DNA of 64,000 nucleotides, taken from the NCBI RefSeq assembly GCF_900102025.1, contig NZ_FNAU01000001.1, positions 186,001 to 250,000 of the forward strand, read 5' to 3'. Every line of letters begins with the position of its first letter. The first letter of the stretch is position 1. The DNA comes from Actinobaculum suis. GTDB lineage: Bacteria; Actinomycetota; Actinomycetes; Actinomycetales; Actinomycetaceae. Both the position numbers and the translations under genes were made by a program. The notes under the pieces are model-generated. The model was given only the letters and a program-made list of their open reading frames with translations. It searched no databases and had not been told where the DNA came from. Of the stretch, positions 1-9,487 are shown in pieces.

Positions 1-41
1 AAGCGAAGTGGTCATGGAACGCGAAATGTGACAGGTGGAAT

Positions 42-92
42 CAAGTGAAATGCGGAAAGCGAGATGTGGCAAGTGAAATGCGGAAAGCGAGA
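42..92. repeat. Two-copy 28-bp-spaced direct repeat
   Basis: A 23-bp sequence beginning CAAGTGAAATGCGGAAAGCG occurs at 42-64 and again at 70-92. A looser related copy lies just before it. No gene is visible in 1-201. The repeat sits downstream of the pilin gene, between it and whatever lies before the window. Confidence 0.7.
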
Positions 93-120
93 ACCAAATG
101 GAAAATGGAAGCCGGCAAAT

Positions 121-176
121 ATTCCCCCGCACCTACCCCGCAGGAAAAACCCAAGCGGAGAAAGATGCGGGGGAAT
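121..176 (-). terminator. Inverted repeat behind the pilin gene
   Basis: ATTCCCCCGCA at 121-131 is matched exactly by TGCGGGGGAAT at 166-176, with a 34-base gap. It lies 26 bp past the pilin stop codon, so it may end or partly attenuate the pilus transcript. There is no strong U-tract, so it may be leaky, which would suit a sortase gene further along. Confidence 0.5.
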
Positions 177-201
177 AAATGGCGACCTAGCTAACTAGGG
201 T

Positions 202-1731
202 TTACTCTTGTTCGGCCTTGCGGCGGCGTACCGAAGCCACGCCGGCCCAAACACCCAGGCCGATAAGCACCACACCCACGACGGCGAGGATCAGCGCGCC
301 CTGTGCACCGGTCAGCGGCAAGCCGGGAAGCTTGCTACCAGCATCACCAGCGGTGAGGTTGGTGATCGTCTGTACGTTGGTATTCGCATCCGCCACGACA
401 TTGACAAGCTGCCCATCAGCCCACTTTTTATCAATTTCGTAGCCAACCGGAGCCTTGATTTCTTTCACCCAGTACTTGCCTACCGCAAGATTTTGGGTTG
501 CTACCCCACCTTCAGCGGTAGTTATCTCTACGGGATCAAATTTCTCATCCGGTCCCGATCCGTCCTTCACAGCCGGCTGGATAGAGAAGGTGGCACCATC
601 GAGGGTCAGGTTTTGACCATTGACCTTCTTGATGGTCAGAGTCGAAAAGTCAACCGTAGTCGGTTCTTCAGTACCAGGCTTACCTGGGTTGGACGACTTA
701 TACGTCTCATTGTTGATCACGGTCTGCGACTGGTTGGTCAGTGGCCCGTTCAAGGAATCGGCAACAGTAGCACGAATAGTCACATTCACGGTATATCCGG
801 ACTTCAGTTGGTCCAAAACATTCGCAAAGTCAACCGTAACCGTGTTGGTCGAGGCCTCAATTGAAATCTGCGGCGTAACGTCTACCTTTTGGTTATCGGT
901 TCCCAATACCTCTACCGTGACCTTATCTTCAGTAACGGCATTAACGCCTTCCGGAAGGTCGTCGATTACCTTGAAGGTGGATAGTTTCTCAGTAGTACCG
1001 AGAGCCGGCACCTTCTGGGTGATCTGCCATGCAACCTCATCCCCCGGGAAATGCACCTTGTCTTGGTCGAGAACCTTCTTGACTGGCAGGTCATCGGGAT
1101 TGAGCACGGTATTCTTCGGATACACATGGACGTCATAAAGCCAGCCGTTTTGAGCCGCCTTATTCGGGGACGGGATCGTCACCAAGAACGGAGCACTCTT
1201 CGCGGTCACATTCTTCGGAGCCGACTTTTCCGTTACCAGGTAAACACCGATTGGCAACTCGGCCTTAGTAGCCTTTCCTTCTTTGTCCGTCGCCGGGAAA
1301 TCAACTGCTTCCTCGGTCGTGAATTCCATCTCTACCAGAGACTCCGGAGTCTTCGGGCTAGCTGGTCCTTTGCCCGTGATCTTTCCGTTAGCGTCGACCG
1401 TCAACGACTGGGCCGAAGTCCAGCCGACATTGGTCGAAAGGTCGATGTTTTTTACTTTCGCATAAGTAAAGGTGACGTCGCTAATCGGCTCCGTCGTGGG
1501 CTTTTCGCCGTCCTTTAGCTCCGTACCATCGCCCGCCTTACCCAGATCCGGGTTAGCGAACTTGTGGATCGTGATCGAACCCTTGGCGTCCGGGTTGATA
1601 TTGCCCGATTCTGCGTGAGCGGCCGGAGCGAGCGCCGCCATTCCGGCAATCCCGCCCGCGAAAGAGACGGTGAGCACGCCCGCAGCGAGCGCCGCCATCC
1701 GCGCGCGGAAGCTTTTCGTTTTCCTCGACAT
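202..1731 (-). CDS. Major pilin, LPxTG-anchored, isopeptide-forming
   Basis: This is the shaft subunit of a sortase-assembled pilus, exported and linked to other subunits and the wall. An N-terminal signal peptide ends near AHA-ES. The pilin motif WLYDVHVYPKN supplies the lysine that a class C sortase would join to the next subunit. E-box-like strands (GVYLVTEKSAP, KYWVKEIKAPVGYE) indicate CnaB-type domains with internal isopeptide bonds. The C-terminus has LPLTG, a hydrophobic helix and an RRRK tail. I chose the second ATG (1731) because AAGGA is then 6 bases upstream; an ATG at 1737 is in frame but overlaps that site. About 509 residues, typical of FimP/FimA/SpaA major pilins. It lies downstream of the tip adhesin on the same strand. 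Confidence 0.93.
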   Translation of the reverse strand: MSRKTKSFRARMAALAAGVLTVSFAGGIAGMAALAPAAHAESGNINPDAKGSITIHKFANPDLGKAGDGTELKDGEKPTTEPISDVTFTYAKVKNIDLSTNVGWTSAQSLTVDANGKITGKGPASPKTPESLVEMEFTTEEAVDFPATDKEGKATKAELPIGVYLVTEKSAPKNVTAKSAPFLVTIPSPNKAAQNGWLYDVHVYPKNTVLNPDDLPVKKVLDQDKVHFPGDEVAWQITQKVPALGTTEKLSTFKVIDDLPEGVNAVTEDKVTVEVLGTDNQKVDVTPQISIEASTNTVTVDFANVLDQLKSGYTVNVTIRATVADSLNGPLTNQSQTVINNETYKSSNPGKPGTEEPTTVDFSTLTIKKVNGQNLTLDGATFSIQPAVKDGSGPDEKFDPVEITTAEGGVATQNLAVGKYWVKEIKAPVGYEIDKKWADGQLVNVVADANTNVQTITNLTAGDAGSKLPGLPLTGAQGALILAVVGVVLIGLGVWAGVASVRRRKAEQE

Positions 1732-1926
1732 ATTCATTCCTTACGAATAGTTTTCGTTTCCGGTTATTACGATTCCTCAGAGTGTTCCTCCGACGACGCC
1801 GTAGCCCCGCCCGCGTGGAATCTCTGCCTTATTAGATGCAGTAGTCTCACGGCGAAGGCCGTAGCCCTGCTCGCGTGGAATCCTCTGCCTCAATATTTCC
1901 TTCCGATTAGTGCCCAATCCTCGTAC

Positions 1927-4900
1927 TTACTGAGCTCCCGCCTGCCGGCGTCGCAACGCCACCAGTCCGGCTATCCCAGCCAGCGCCACAATTGCCACGC
2001 CGCCCAGGATGAAGAGCGATGCAGCCGTCCCGCCGGTAATCGGCAAGCCCGGTAAGCCGCTCGCCGAAACCCGCTCATTGACCACATCACCCAAGTTCTT
2101 GCCCGCATCCACATCAGCGTCCGTAATCTCAAACGTGATCGGATCCTTGAGCTTTGCAAAACCACCCGGAGCCTGCGTTTCCGTCAGCGTGTAAGTGCCC
2201 AATGGCAACCCGCTCACCCGGAAGCCGCCCTCCGTGGCATCCACATCCGGGCCGTCCGCAGCCTCTTCCGCGCTCGTTGCATCGGTGATAATCAAATCCA
2301 CCTCATCCGTTGCACCTGCCGGCCCCGGCCCGCCCTGCAACGAAAACTCGGCCCCGCCCAGCGGCCGCTGCTGCGCATCCGTCTTCCGGAAAATCAGATC
2401 CGCAGCGGCCAGCGCAGACACCGGGTTCTTTACCTCAGCAACTGGCACGGCGTCCCCAGATACCTGCGCATTTGCCGCCACTACCGGGCCAGGCTGTTGC
2501 GTTTCATCCCAGCGGTACTTTGATGATCCGGCCATTGGATGCGCGGCCGAGTTGTCCGGCGTCGTACTCTGCACCCCAGTTTGGGTAACCGTGCAGGTAG
2601 AACCCACCGGAATGCGGTCCTTCCTCGGATCGGAAGTCCACGTTTCTCCCGCGGCAACCGGACCCCAAGTACCCGTGATTGGCTGCTGACCAGCCGGATC
2701 GAATTCGGGTGGCACACAACTGTATTCGCCATTAAATTGCAGGCCCGGATCCGGCGTGAACCCGCCCGCTTGTTCCGGCGGCAAACCAGAACTATCAATA
2801 CTTGGTTTGACGCTGATCTGCCCCAGCGGCTGGTTGGTTACCGTACAGTTGAGCACGGTTCCCGGATCGGCCCCGCTAAGTGTGAACCCGTTCGGCGCCG
2901 GCTGCGTAGAAACCTGCGGATCTGACCAAGCATAAGTATCTCGGTGATGCCCGGGTTGCCACCGCTCATTAGCGGGCTGAGTGGGCGCCGTACATGATGC
3001 CCCAGACCCATCGTCGTAGAACCGGAAACCCGGTTTTTGTGTTTCCGTAAAAGTAATCGGATCGGCAGGTACAAAACCCGTGATCGTACTACCGAGTTCT
3101 ATCGGGTTCTTCGGATTTCCTGGCTTGAACTGCAAAGGCCAAGTAATAGTGCCATCCGCGTTCGTAGCCTGCGGCGCGGAGGCAATATTGCCCGCTTCTG
3201 GATCGCCGGCAGGAAGGCTCGGACCGTTCTGGGTTGGAGTGAACTGCCAATCCGCGAGCGTGCCCGGCGGTGCCTGCACGGGTTTTCCGTTTTGATCAAC
3301 AATGGCCTTCTGTACGGTCACGCCCGGAACTACCAGGGTAACGGCATGGTCTTCCACCTCGCCGTCGCGGGTCATCCCGTTGTAGCGCAAAGGCTGGGCG
3401 TCGGTCGAAATAATCATGCGTAAAGCACTGGGATACATCCCGGGCGGCCGTGAAGTATCGACCATATCTCCAGTAACGTACCAATCCAGGTCCGCTTCGC
3501 CACCATTACAGGTTGTGGTCGTTTTTTCTTTCTCTTCGAAAGTTCCGTTGCCGTTCCAATCCAGCCAGGCAGCTACATTTGCGTCCTCGCCGGTACAAGT
3601 AACCGCTTTCCGGTAGGCCGTATCGGGGCGCGCGTAGACGAGCAAGGGTTCAGTAATCCCATCCTCATCGTCAACAGCACCGGTAGAAGAAATATCGTCA
3701 TCTCCGCGCGTGGTGTACCAAGAGCCGCGCGCGTGTGCATAATCGGCGGTATCGATATCGACGTTATCCCCAAAACGCGGTTCTGCAACCGGAGCGAGGC
3801 GCGCTTTCTCAAGCTCAAGCGCATCGTGGACTTCGCCCCACGGAATCTCCCCGCCCGTAATATCGGGTTGGTTGAGCGCCGCCGCATTCGAGTAGCTTTG
3901 CGGCGCGTCCCCCATATCTAGCCCAAGTACGACGCCGATAGCGATGTCATTTCCCCCGTTGTTCTGGAACATGACCTCCGCGCCATATGCGTTATCGGCA
4001 TACAGCGTAGTAAAGGGACCATAAAAGTCTGATTCGGGCCGGTTGTGCCCGGTTTCATCGCGATAGTCGAAAGTGTTGCGCGGATTAATGGAGTTGCCGG
4101 CATTGTAGTTGGAACGATTCCGCTGGACCCAGCAGTTTTCATTCGGAGAGCTGAGCATAACGGCGTCGTCTGTGCGAAGGCTGTTAGAGAATTCTGGCGT
4201 TACATTCGGAATTGGCGGGGTTGCGGGTTTCTTCGTAATAATATTTTGTTCGCTGTAGTAGAAGCGCCGATTTCGTTTTGCATTCGGGTGGAGACCGCCG
4301 TTATTGTCCACCGGCGAACTGAGTGCCCCGCTGTACATATCGAAAACATCGCTGTAAAGATTGCCGCGATGTACGTACTGGCGATTCGACGCCGAACACA
4401 TATTGCTGCTCTCAAGCAGGCGCCACGAGAGATCTTTACCCGGTTGTACCGCCGGAACGATGCCTATGGCTTCAACATTGTCGATGGTTTCCGCATTGGC
4501 GAAAACCATTCCTTTGATCGGCACTTCCACCGGTGCCATTCCGGGACGTTCCATCCGCGTGGAGCAAGAAATATCGAAGCGCCGATAGCCGGCATTCCCG
4601 CCGATACCAGCCGCTAAACCGCGGTTGTCAACAATGCCGTTATCGGTTACTCGCTCTTTGCCGTAGAAATGGTCGAAAGCATCGCCTTGGTAGCCGCGAT
4701 CATTAGGCCTTGGGACACCGTTGTAATTCCAACCGGGACGATACGCTTCGATGCTGTTCGACCGCCACGTAGCTCGATCCGCATAACCGCCATTCACAAC
4801 GCAGGTGGTGACAAGGACGCCGTCGCCAATTTGGGTGCGGCTTTCTTGCTTAAGCGGGAACGCCGAAGCGGGAATTGTAGTGCCGCCCTCGTTTTTAATT

Positions 4901-5253
4901 CCGTCTACCGCGGAGTCCCAATCGACCCAGTCAATCATGCCGCGGTACGGGCTTTGGCCACTTTCCGCGAATTCGGCGTGTGCCTGGGGCATGGCCGGGG
5001 TAACGAAAAAGTTGGCCATGCTTAGCAATATGGAAAGGCAGGCGGTGAGTGCGAGGCCTTTACGCCGGCGAGCTTTCCTGCTCGCGTGCCGGCTAGCAGC
5101 CTGAGTAGAGGATTCGCCCGCGTGCCAGCTTGCGACCCGGCCAAAGAAAACGGCCGGCTGGTGCGGGCTTACCGCGAAGGCATGGCGTGCTCGGCATCGT
5201 GCACTTCGGCAAGATGCATTGCGGTGCCCGCGCGATATTTGACCATGGTTCAT
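1927..5253 (-). CDS. Large LPxTG surface protein, probable pilus tip adhesin
   Basis: A secreted, wall-anchored protein of about 1108 residues, probably the pilus tip or adhesin subunit. It has an Arg/Lys-rich N-terminus, a hydrophobic signal segment (LTACLSILLSMANFF) and cleavage near AHA-EF. A large N-terminal region follows, then a GEVED domain (DDEDGI ... DGEVEDHAVTL), several prealbumin-like/SpaA repeats with TxTQ-like strands, and a final CnaB domain (TYTLTETQAPGGF). It ends LPITG, membrane helix, RRRQ. The start at 5253 is preceded by GGGAG at a normal distance. The frame stays open to 5535, but that upstream part is repeat-coded low complexity. The gene precedes the major pilin, the usual tip-then-shaft order. 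Confidence 0.88.
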   Translation of the reverse strand: MNHGQISRGHRNASCRSARCRARHAFAVSPHQPAVFFGRVASWHAGESSTQAASRHASRKARRRKGLALTACLSILLSMANFFVTPAMPQAHAEFAESGQSPYRGMIDWVDWDSAVDGIKNEGGTTIPASAFPLKQESRTQIGDGVLVTTCVVNGGYADRATWRSNSIEAYRPGWNYNGVPRPNDRGYQGDAFDHFYGKERVTDNGIVDNRGLAAGIGGNAGYRRFDISCSTRMERPGMAPVEVPIKGMVFANAETIDNVEAIGIVPAVQPGKDLSWRLLESSNMCSASNRQYVHRGNLYSDVFDMYSGALSSPVDNNGGLHPNAKRNRRFYYSEQNIITKKPATPPIPNVTPEFSNSLRTDDAVMLSSPNENCWVQRNRSNYNAGNSINPRNTFDYRDETGHNRPESDFYGPFTTLYADNAYGAEVMFQNNGGNDIAIGVVLGLDMGDAPQSYSNAAALNQPDITGGEIPWGEVHDALELEKARLAPVAEPRFGDNVDIDTADYAHARGSWYTTRGDDDISSTGAVDDEDGITEPLLVYARPDTAYRKAVTCTGEDANVAAWLDWNGNGTFEEKEKTTTTCNGGEADLDWYVTGDMVDTSRPPGMYPSALRMIISTDAQPLRYNGMTRDGEVEDHAVTLVVPGVTVQKAIVDQNGKPVQAPPGTLADWQFTPTQNGPSLPAGDPEAGNIASAPQATNADGTITWPLQFKPGNPKNPIELGSTITGFVPADPITFTETQKPGFRFYDDGSGASCTAPTQPANERWQPGHHRDTYAWSDPQVSTQPAPNGFTLSGADPGTVLNCTVTNQPLGQISVKPSIDSSGLPPEQAGGFTPDPGLQFNGEYSCVPPEFDPAGQQPITGTWGPVAAGETWTSDPRKDRIPVGSTCTVTQTGVQSTTPDNSAAHPMAGSSKYRWDETQQPGPVVAANAQVSGDAVPVAEVKNPVSALAAADLIFRKTDAQQRPLGGAEFSLQGGPGPAGATDEVDLIITDATSAEEAADGPDVDATEGGFRVSGLPLGTYTLTETQAPGGFAKLKDPITFEITDADVDAGKNLGDVVNERVSASGLPGLPITGGTAASLFILGGVAIVALAGIAGLVALRRRQAGAQ

Positions 5254-5987
5254 CAGATTCTCCCGGGTGAGGCGAGATTCTGCCTCAACCGGTCGGCCAA
5301 GACAGTTTTGCGCTTCAGCAACCACCGTCCGTATGCGGACCGCTTCCCGCGGTTCGGGTTCCCGTTCCCGCGGTTCGGGTTCCCGTTCCCGCGGTTCTGG
5401 CGGATTTCGTGGACTCGGATCTACCGAACCGCTCGGATCTACCGAACTGACTGCGCCGCCGGGCGTGACTCCGGCACCGCACAGTTTTCGCGTTTTCCTC
5501 GCAGGGCCGCAAGCCAAGGATTTTTTATTTAGCACCCAACCGGCCGCGCCCTATGCTGTGCCCTACCCTGTAAACCGCAGGAAACCACAGGAAAACAGGT
5601 GATCGCTGTAAACGGCTTTCATACTAACACCGTTCTCTAGCGCCAAAACTAGGCCTTGACCTGCAGATTCGTAAAATATTTTTCACACAATTAATGGACG
5701 CACAGACGCGTGTGTTTGAACACTTGATTAATGGCGAGAGTTTTTCGGGCGTTTGTTTTGCGCTGCCCAAAAATCCTGCCGCGACTTGGTAAACAACTCT
5801 CGCACTCACCAATTCCGCGATTTGCGTTCCCCTACCGACTGACCGATTCCGCGGAATTAGTAGCACCCACTATTTACAAATTCCGCGTTTTATGTTGCGC
5901 CCACCGATTGTCCAATTTCGCGGAATTAGTTCCACTGTCCAATTTCGCGGAATTAGTCCACCGGGAAGATTATTGCGGCGGGGCCTA
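5254..5987. other. Repeat-filled intergenic region upstream of the pilus genes
   Basis: No gene is supported in these 734 bases. A 21-bp unit (GCGGTTCGGGTTCCCGTTCCC) is repeated around 5349-5395, and CTCGGATCTACCGAAC is repeated just after it. From about 5805 to 5960 there are five intact or degenerate copies of the dispersed element (cores at about 5812, 5846, 5880, 5920 and 5941), two of them as AATTTCGCGGAATTAGT. The pilus promoter probably lies at 5300-5700 but I could not place it. Confidence 0.6.
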
Positions 5988-6422
5988 CTAGTGCCGGTTG
6001 GGGAAATCCAGGAGGTCACTAGGACCGAAGGCTTGCGGGAGGATTTCTTTCAGGGGCGCGATACCACCGGGCAGTTTTAGGAGCATTTCCGGCCCGCCAT
6101 GTTCGTGTAGCAATTGCCGGCACCGCCCGCAGGGCACCGTTGCCCGCTCCCTTCCGTCTACGCAGGTAAAAGCTACTAGCCTGCCGCCGCCGGCCCGCAC
6201 GAGGCTGGAAACCAGCCCGCATTCTGCACATAGCCCGCACGGATAGGAAGCATTCTCCACGTTCGCGCCGGTATAAATCCGCCCGTCAGTAGCCAAGGCG
6301 GCCGCGCCCACCGGAAAACCTGAATATGGACAATAAGCAGTTCGCATTGCCTCCACTGCTTCCGCATGGAGCTTTTCCCAAACTTCCGCACCCACCTCGG
6401 GCGAATTTACTGCCGGTACCAT
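5988..6422 (-). CDS. cdd: Cytidine deaminase
   Basis: A zinc enzyme that converts cytidine and deoxycytidine to uridine and deoxyuridine in pyrimidine salvage. The 144-residue length matches the small tetrameric CDA family. NVENASYPCGLCAE carries the substrate-binding N54 and E56, zinc ligand C65 and proton-shuttle E67; PCGRCRQ supplies zinc ligands C98 and C101. GGAGGT lies 5 bases before the ATG. It is the last gene of the nucleoside uptake and salvage run on this strand, about 200 bases after the second permease gene, and prepares imported cytidine for the phosphorylases encoded upstream. Confidence 0.96.
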   Translation of the reverse strand: MVPAVNSPEVGAEVWEKLHAEAVEAMRTAYCPYSGFPVGAAALATDGRIYTGANVENASYPCGLCAECGLVSSLVRAGGGRLVAFTCVDGRERATVPCGRCRQLLHEHGGPEMLLKLPGGIAPLKEILPQAFGPSDLLDFPNRH

Positions 6423-6523
6423 TGTTTACCTCCATCAACCTTAGTTTTGCCGAAACGGCATTCTCCGTTATGCCGGCCCGGGCGCCTGTGCCTGCGGCGT
6501 CGGCATCGTCTATTTACCAAACC

Positions 6524-6559
6524 GCCCGGGGCAACAATGCAACCACTGCTACCCCGGGC
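6524..6559 (-). terminator. GC-rich hairpin between permease and cdd
   Basis: GCCCGGGG at 6524-6531 pairs with CCCCGGGC at 6552-6559 across a 20-base loop. With no U-run, it is a weak terminator or an mRNA-stability hairpin between the ABC permease and cdd. Confidence 0.35.
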
Positions 6560-6628
6560 CGTTTTCCCGGTACGCCCAGCAACCAGCAACTTGCGCGCCT
6601 GTGCTGCACGTACCAACTACCACAACCG

Positions 6629-7927
6629 TTACTTGAAGTACGGCACGTTCTCCGAAGCTGGCGGCCGCGACCTGCCCACGAACCCTGCCACAGCGAAGAT
6701 CGTCACCAGGTAAGGAATCATGGAAATCAGAGACGAAGGCGCCTGCAGCTCGAGCGTCGGCAAGAGAATCGAAATCGCATTGGCAAGACCAAACATGAGC
6801 GCAGCTGCGGCCGCACCCACCGGATGCCATTTACCCAAAATCATGGCGGCCAAGGCAATATATCCGTTTCCGGCAGACATATTCTGCGTAAAGGAATGCC
6901 CAACCGAAGCCCCGATCGTGAAGTACGCACCCCCGAAACCGGCAATTGCGCCGGAAAGTAGCACGCCCTTCCACCGCGTTTTCCGTACGTCAATACCAAC
7001 CGTGTCTGCCGCGTGCGGGTGCTCTCCCACCGCCCGCAAACGCAGACCCCAACGCGAACGGAACAGGTAGATCGTCAACAGAATAACCACCGCATACATG
7101 ATGTAAACGAGTGGGGTCTGGTTGAAGAGCACCGGTCCGATGATCGGAATATCGCTCACTATAGGAATCTTCAGATTCTGCATATTAACGGCAGCTGAAT
7201 TTAGTTCCTGGGGCCGTTCCGAAAGCGTGGTGGAGAAGAAGAACGTGGTCAACCCCAACACCAAGGCATTGAGCACCACGCCGATAATAATCTGATCAAT
7301 ATTGTACTGAATGGCGAAGAAGGCGAGCAGTACGCCCACCAGCATCCCGCCTAGGCCCGCGGCCAGTAAACCGATCCACGGGCTATTGGTCAAAGTTGCT
7401 ACGACGACGCCGCAGAAGGCTCCGATTAGCAACTGGCCTTCAATCGCAATATTGACCACGCCTACGCGTTCCGCAACGACGCCCGAAAGCGAGCCGAAAA
7501 TTAGCGGCGTAGACAAAGCGAGGGCAGAGGCAAGCAGGGCCGTAATCGTAATCGTGCCTACCGATCCACCTCCGTACCAGGTGAGGAAGCCGAGCACTAC
7601 GCTCAGCCCCACCACCACCGCGGGCAAAGCTCCAGAGGGGCGATGCTTAAGCGTGCGATAAATAGAGTAGGCACACATTGCCGCACTCAGAAGCGTAAGC
7701 ACCAGGCAGACCGTGGCCGAATTCAAAGAAAAATCCGGAATCTGGATACGGTCATTATCTGAGGCCGCCAAACGGTACGTGGCTACGCCTTCTGCGCGGA
7801 GTGTAAAGTACAGCAAAAGCAGAGTCGCAATGCCGTAAGTAATTGGAAGCTTCCAGCCCCGGCGTTTCACTACTTCGTGGCCGACCGGGCTAATCTCAGG
7901 CGCTTGCGTCATGGTACTTGTACTCAT
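6629..7927 (-). CDS. Nucleoside ABC transporter permease (BPD_transp_2 family)
   Basis: A 432-residue multi-pass inner-membrane protein resembling YufQ/NupQ-type permeases paired with BMP lipoproteins. About ten hydrophobic segments are visible. ERVGVVNIAIEGQLLIGA is the conserved early motif, and GEHPHAADTVGIDVRKTRW is the cytoplasmic loop that contacts the ATPase. It begins 3 bases after the stop of the other permease, so the two are probably translationally coupled and form a heterodimeric channel. The N-terminus carries two extra helices before the core domain. The BMP-type lipoprotein, ATPase and salvage enzymes nearby point to nucleosides as the substrate. Confidence 0.92.
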   Translation of the reverse strand: MSTSTMTQAPEISPVGHEVVKRRGWKLPITYGIATLLLLYFTLRAEGVATYRLAASDNDRIQIPDFSLNSATVCLVLTLLSAAMCAYSIYRTLKHRPSGALPAVVVGLSVVLGFLTWYGGGSVGTITITALLASALALSTPLIFGSLSGVVAERVGVVNIAIEGQLLIGAFCGVVVATLTNSPWIGLLAAGLGGMLVGVLLAFFAIQYNIDQIIIGVVLNALVLGLTTFFFSTTLSERPQELNSAAVNMQNLKIPIVSDIPIIGPVLFNQTPLVYIMYAVVILLTIYLFRSRWGLRLRAVGEHPHAADTVGIDVRKTRWKGVLLSGAIAGFGGAYFTIGASVGHSFTQNMSAGNGYIALAAMILGKWHPVGAAAAALMFGLANAISILLPTLELQAPSSLISMIPYLVTIFAVAGFVGRSRPPASENVPYFK

Positions 7928-7930
7928 TTC

Positions 7931-9487
7931 CTATGCCCCCTTCTGTGACGTGCCCGAAGCTGACTGGGAGTCGGCGTGCTTCGCGGTTTCAGCTTCGCCG
8001 GGCTCGGCTTTGCCCGCGGCCATATCAATGTGCTTAGCGGTGGCCGCGGGCTTGCTTGTACCCGCGGGCTTGCTTGTACCCGCGGGCTTGCTTGTACCCG
8101 CAGGATTGCTTGTACCCGCAGGCTTGCTTGTACCCGCGGGCTGCACGGTTGCTAGCGCCTTCTTTTCTCCCTGCCCGGCGACCAGCTGCCGCAAGGTCAG
8201 GTGGTCCGGTTCGGGAAGGCGGAAGATCCAGCGGATCAGTGCCGGAGCTGCGAGGAGCAAAACGATAACCGACTGGATCACCAACACGAAGTCAATCGGC
8301 ACCCCCGTTTCAATCTGCATAAGCCGCCCGCCAGCTTTGAAAGCACCAAACAATAGCCCGGCGAAGAAAGTACCGAGCGGCCGGGAACGGCCCAAAAGTG
8401 CCACGGTAATAGCATCAATACCAATAGACCCGGGAACCCCGCCATCCAGGTATCCAATATTTGATTGGACTTGGATCGCACCGGCCGTCCCGCACAGGGC
8501 ACCAGAAAGAGTCAGTGTTAAGGCCGTGACCTTACTAATGGAAATCCCCGCTGAGGCGGCGGCCGTCGGGTTACCACCTATCGCACGCAGTTCGAATCCC
8601 CAAGTAGACCGTTCCAAATACCACCACACAAAAACAGCGGCTAGCACGGCCACGAGCATCGCTATATCAACATTGAACGGCGGCCCAATAATAATTGGGA
8701 ACCGTGCCGAATCGGCCAGAAGCGGGCTGCGGGGCTGGTTATTACCAACCTGCCAATACGGCTTCGTGAGAATAAAGGCCAAGAAGAGAGCAGCAACCGA
8801 ATTGAGCATGATCGTCATAATCACTTCGGATGCCCCGGTTTTAGCTTTCAAGATACCGGGAATAAACCCGTATGCTGCCCCGCCAAGTATGCCCGCAATC
8901 AAGGCCACCAAAACGTGCATGCCACTTGGCAGATCTACGGCGAAACCGACCCAGGCAGCAGCAATCGCCCCGAAGATCAGCTGACCTTGACCACCGATAT
9001 TGAAAAGCCCGGCCCGGAAGCCCAGTGCCAAACCCAGGCCCGCCAAAATAAGCGGAACCGCGGAACTAATTGTGGTTGCCAAAGGCTGGAACATACGGGC
9101 CACCGAAACCGCTTGCGGATTGAAAATCGCGCCGCGGAACATCGCCCCGTATGCTTCCAGCGGGTTAGAACCTGAAATCGCAATCAGTACCGCACCGATA
9201 AGGAGGGCGATTACGAAAGCCAGGATGAATACCAGTACTCCGGAGCGGCTAATAACGTGGAATATTGCCCGCAAGCGCGACACTCCGCCGGTGGCTCTAG
9301 GCGCCGCTGCCGGCGCTGTACCGGCAACTTTAGGCGCCGCTGCCGGCGCTGTACCGGCAACTTTAGGCGCCGTTGCCGGCGTCGCCCCGGCGCTTCCGGG
9401 CGCGGCTGCCGGCGTCGTCCCGGCGGCCGCTCCTGACGCTACTTCCGTGGCCGGGGTTGGTACTTTCGCGGATGGTGTGTCCCTCAT
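7931..9487 (-). CDS. Nucleoside ABC transporter permease with repeat-coded tails
   Basis: The 518-residue partner permease (YufP/NupP-like) of the BPD_transp_2 family. The membrane core runs from roughly residue 75 to 445, with the EAA-like loop RAIGGNPTAAASAGISISK. Both cytoplasmic ends are unusual. The first 60 residues are Ala/Pro/Thr-rich, with an 11-residue repeat (APKVAGTAPAA). The last 70 contain repeated PAGTSK hexapeptides. These are encoded by tandem DNA repeats and are absent from typical family members, so they are probably dispensable expansions. Its ATG overlaps the ATPase stop codon (ATGA), showing tight operon organisation. Confidence 0.92.
   Translation of the reverse strand: MRDTPSAKVPTPATEVASGAAAGTTPAAAPGSAGATPATAPKVAGTAPAAAPKVAGTAPAAAPRATGGVSRLRAIFHVISRSGVLVFILAFVIALLIGAVLIAISGSNPLEAYGAMFRGAIFNPQAVSVARMFQPLATTISSAVPLILAGLGLALGFRAGLFNIGGQGQLIFGAIAAAWVGFAVDLPSGMHVLVALIAGILGGAAYGFIPGILKAKTGASEVIMTIMLNSVAALFLAFILTKPYWQVGNNQPRSPLLADSARFPIIIGPPFNVDIAMLVAVLAAVFVWWYLERSTWGFELRAIGGNPTAAASAGISISKVTALTLTLSGALCGTAGAIQVQSNIGYLDGGVPGSIGIDAITVALLGRSRPLGTFFAGLLFGAFKAGGRLMQIETGVPIDFVLVIQSVIVLLLAAPALIRWIFRLPEPDHLTLRQLVAGQGEKKALATVQPAGTSKPAGTSNPAGTSKPAGTSKPAGTSKPAATAKHIDMAAGKAEPGEAETAKHADSQSASGTSQKGA
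8051..8140. repeat. 18-bp tandem repeat in permease 3' end
   Basis: Five units of CTTGCTTGTACCCGCGGG (one or two changes in some) fill 8051-8140, preceded by a partial unit. On the minus strand they encode the PAGTSK repeat. The period is a multiple of three, so copy-number change would keep the frame. Confidence 0.9.
9300..9385. repeat. 33-bp tandem repeat in permease 5' end
   Basis: Two near-identical 33-bp units at 9300-9332 and 9333-9365, plus a diverged third copy, encode the APKVAGTAPAA-type repeats at the N-terminus of the permease. The 11-codon period is frame-neutral. Confidence 0.85.

Noticed and set aside
5254..5535. N-terminal extension of the tip adhesin
   Set aside because: The extension is Arg/Glu/Pro low complexity encoded by 21-bp DNA repeats; the start at 5253 has a good ribosome site and gives a proper signal peptide.
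8051..8140. Separate small gene in the permease 3' end
   Set aside because: The open plus-strand frame is the complement of the 18-bp tandem repeat and lacks a start signal.
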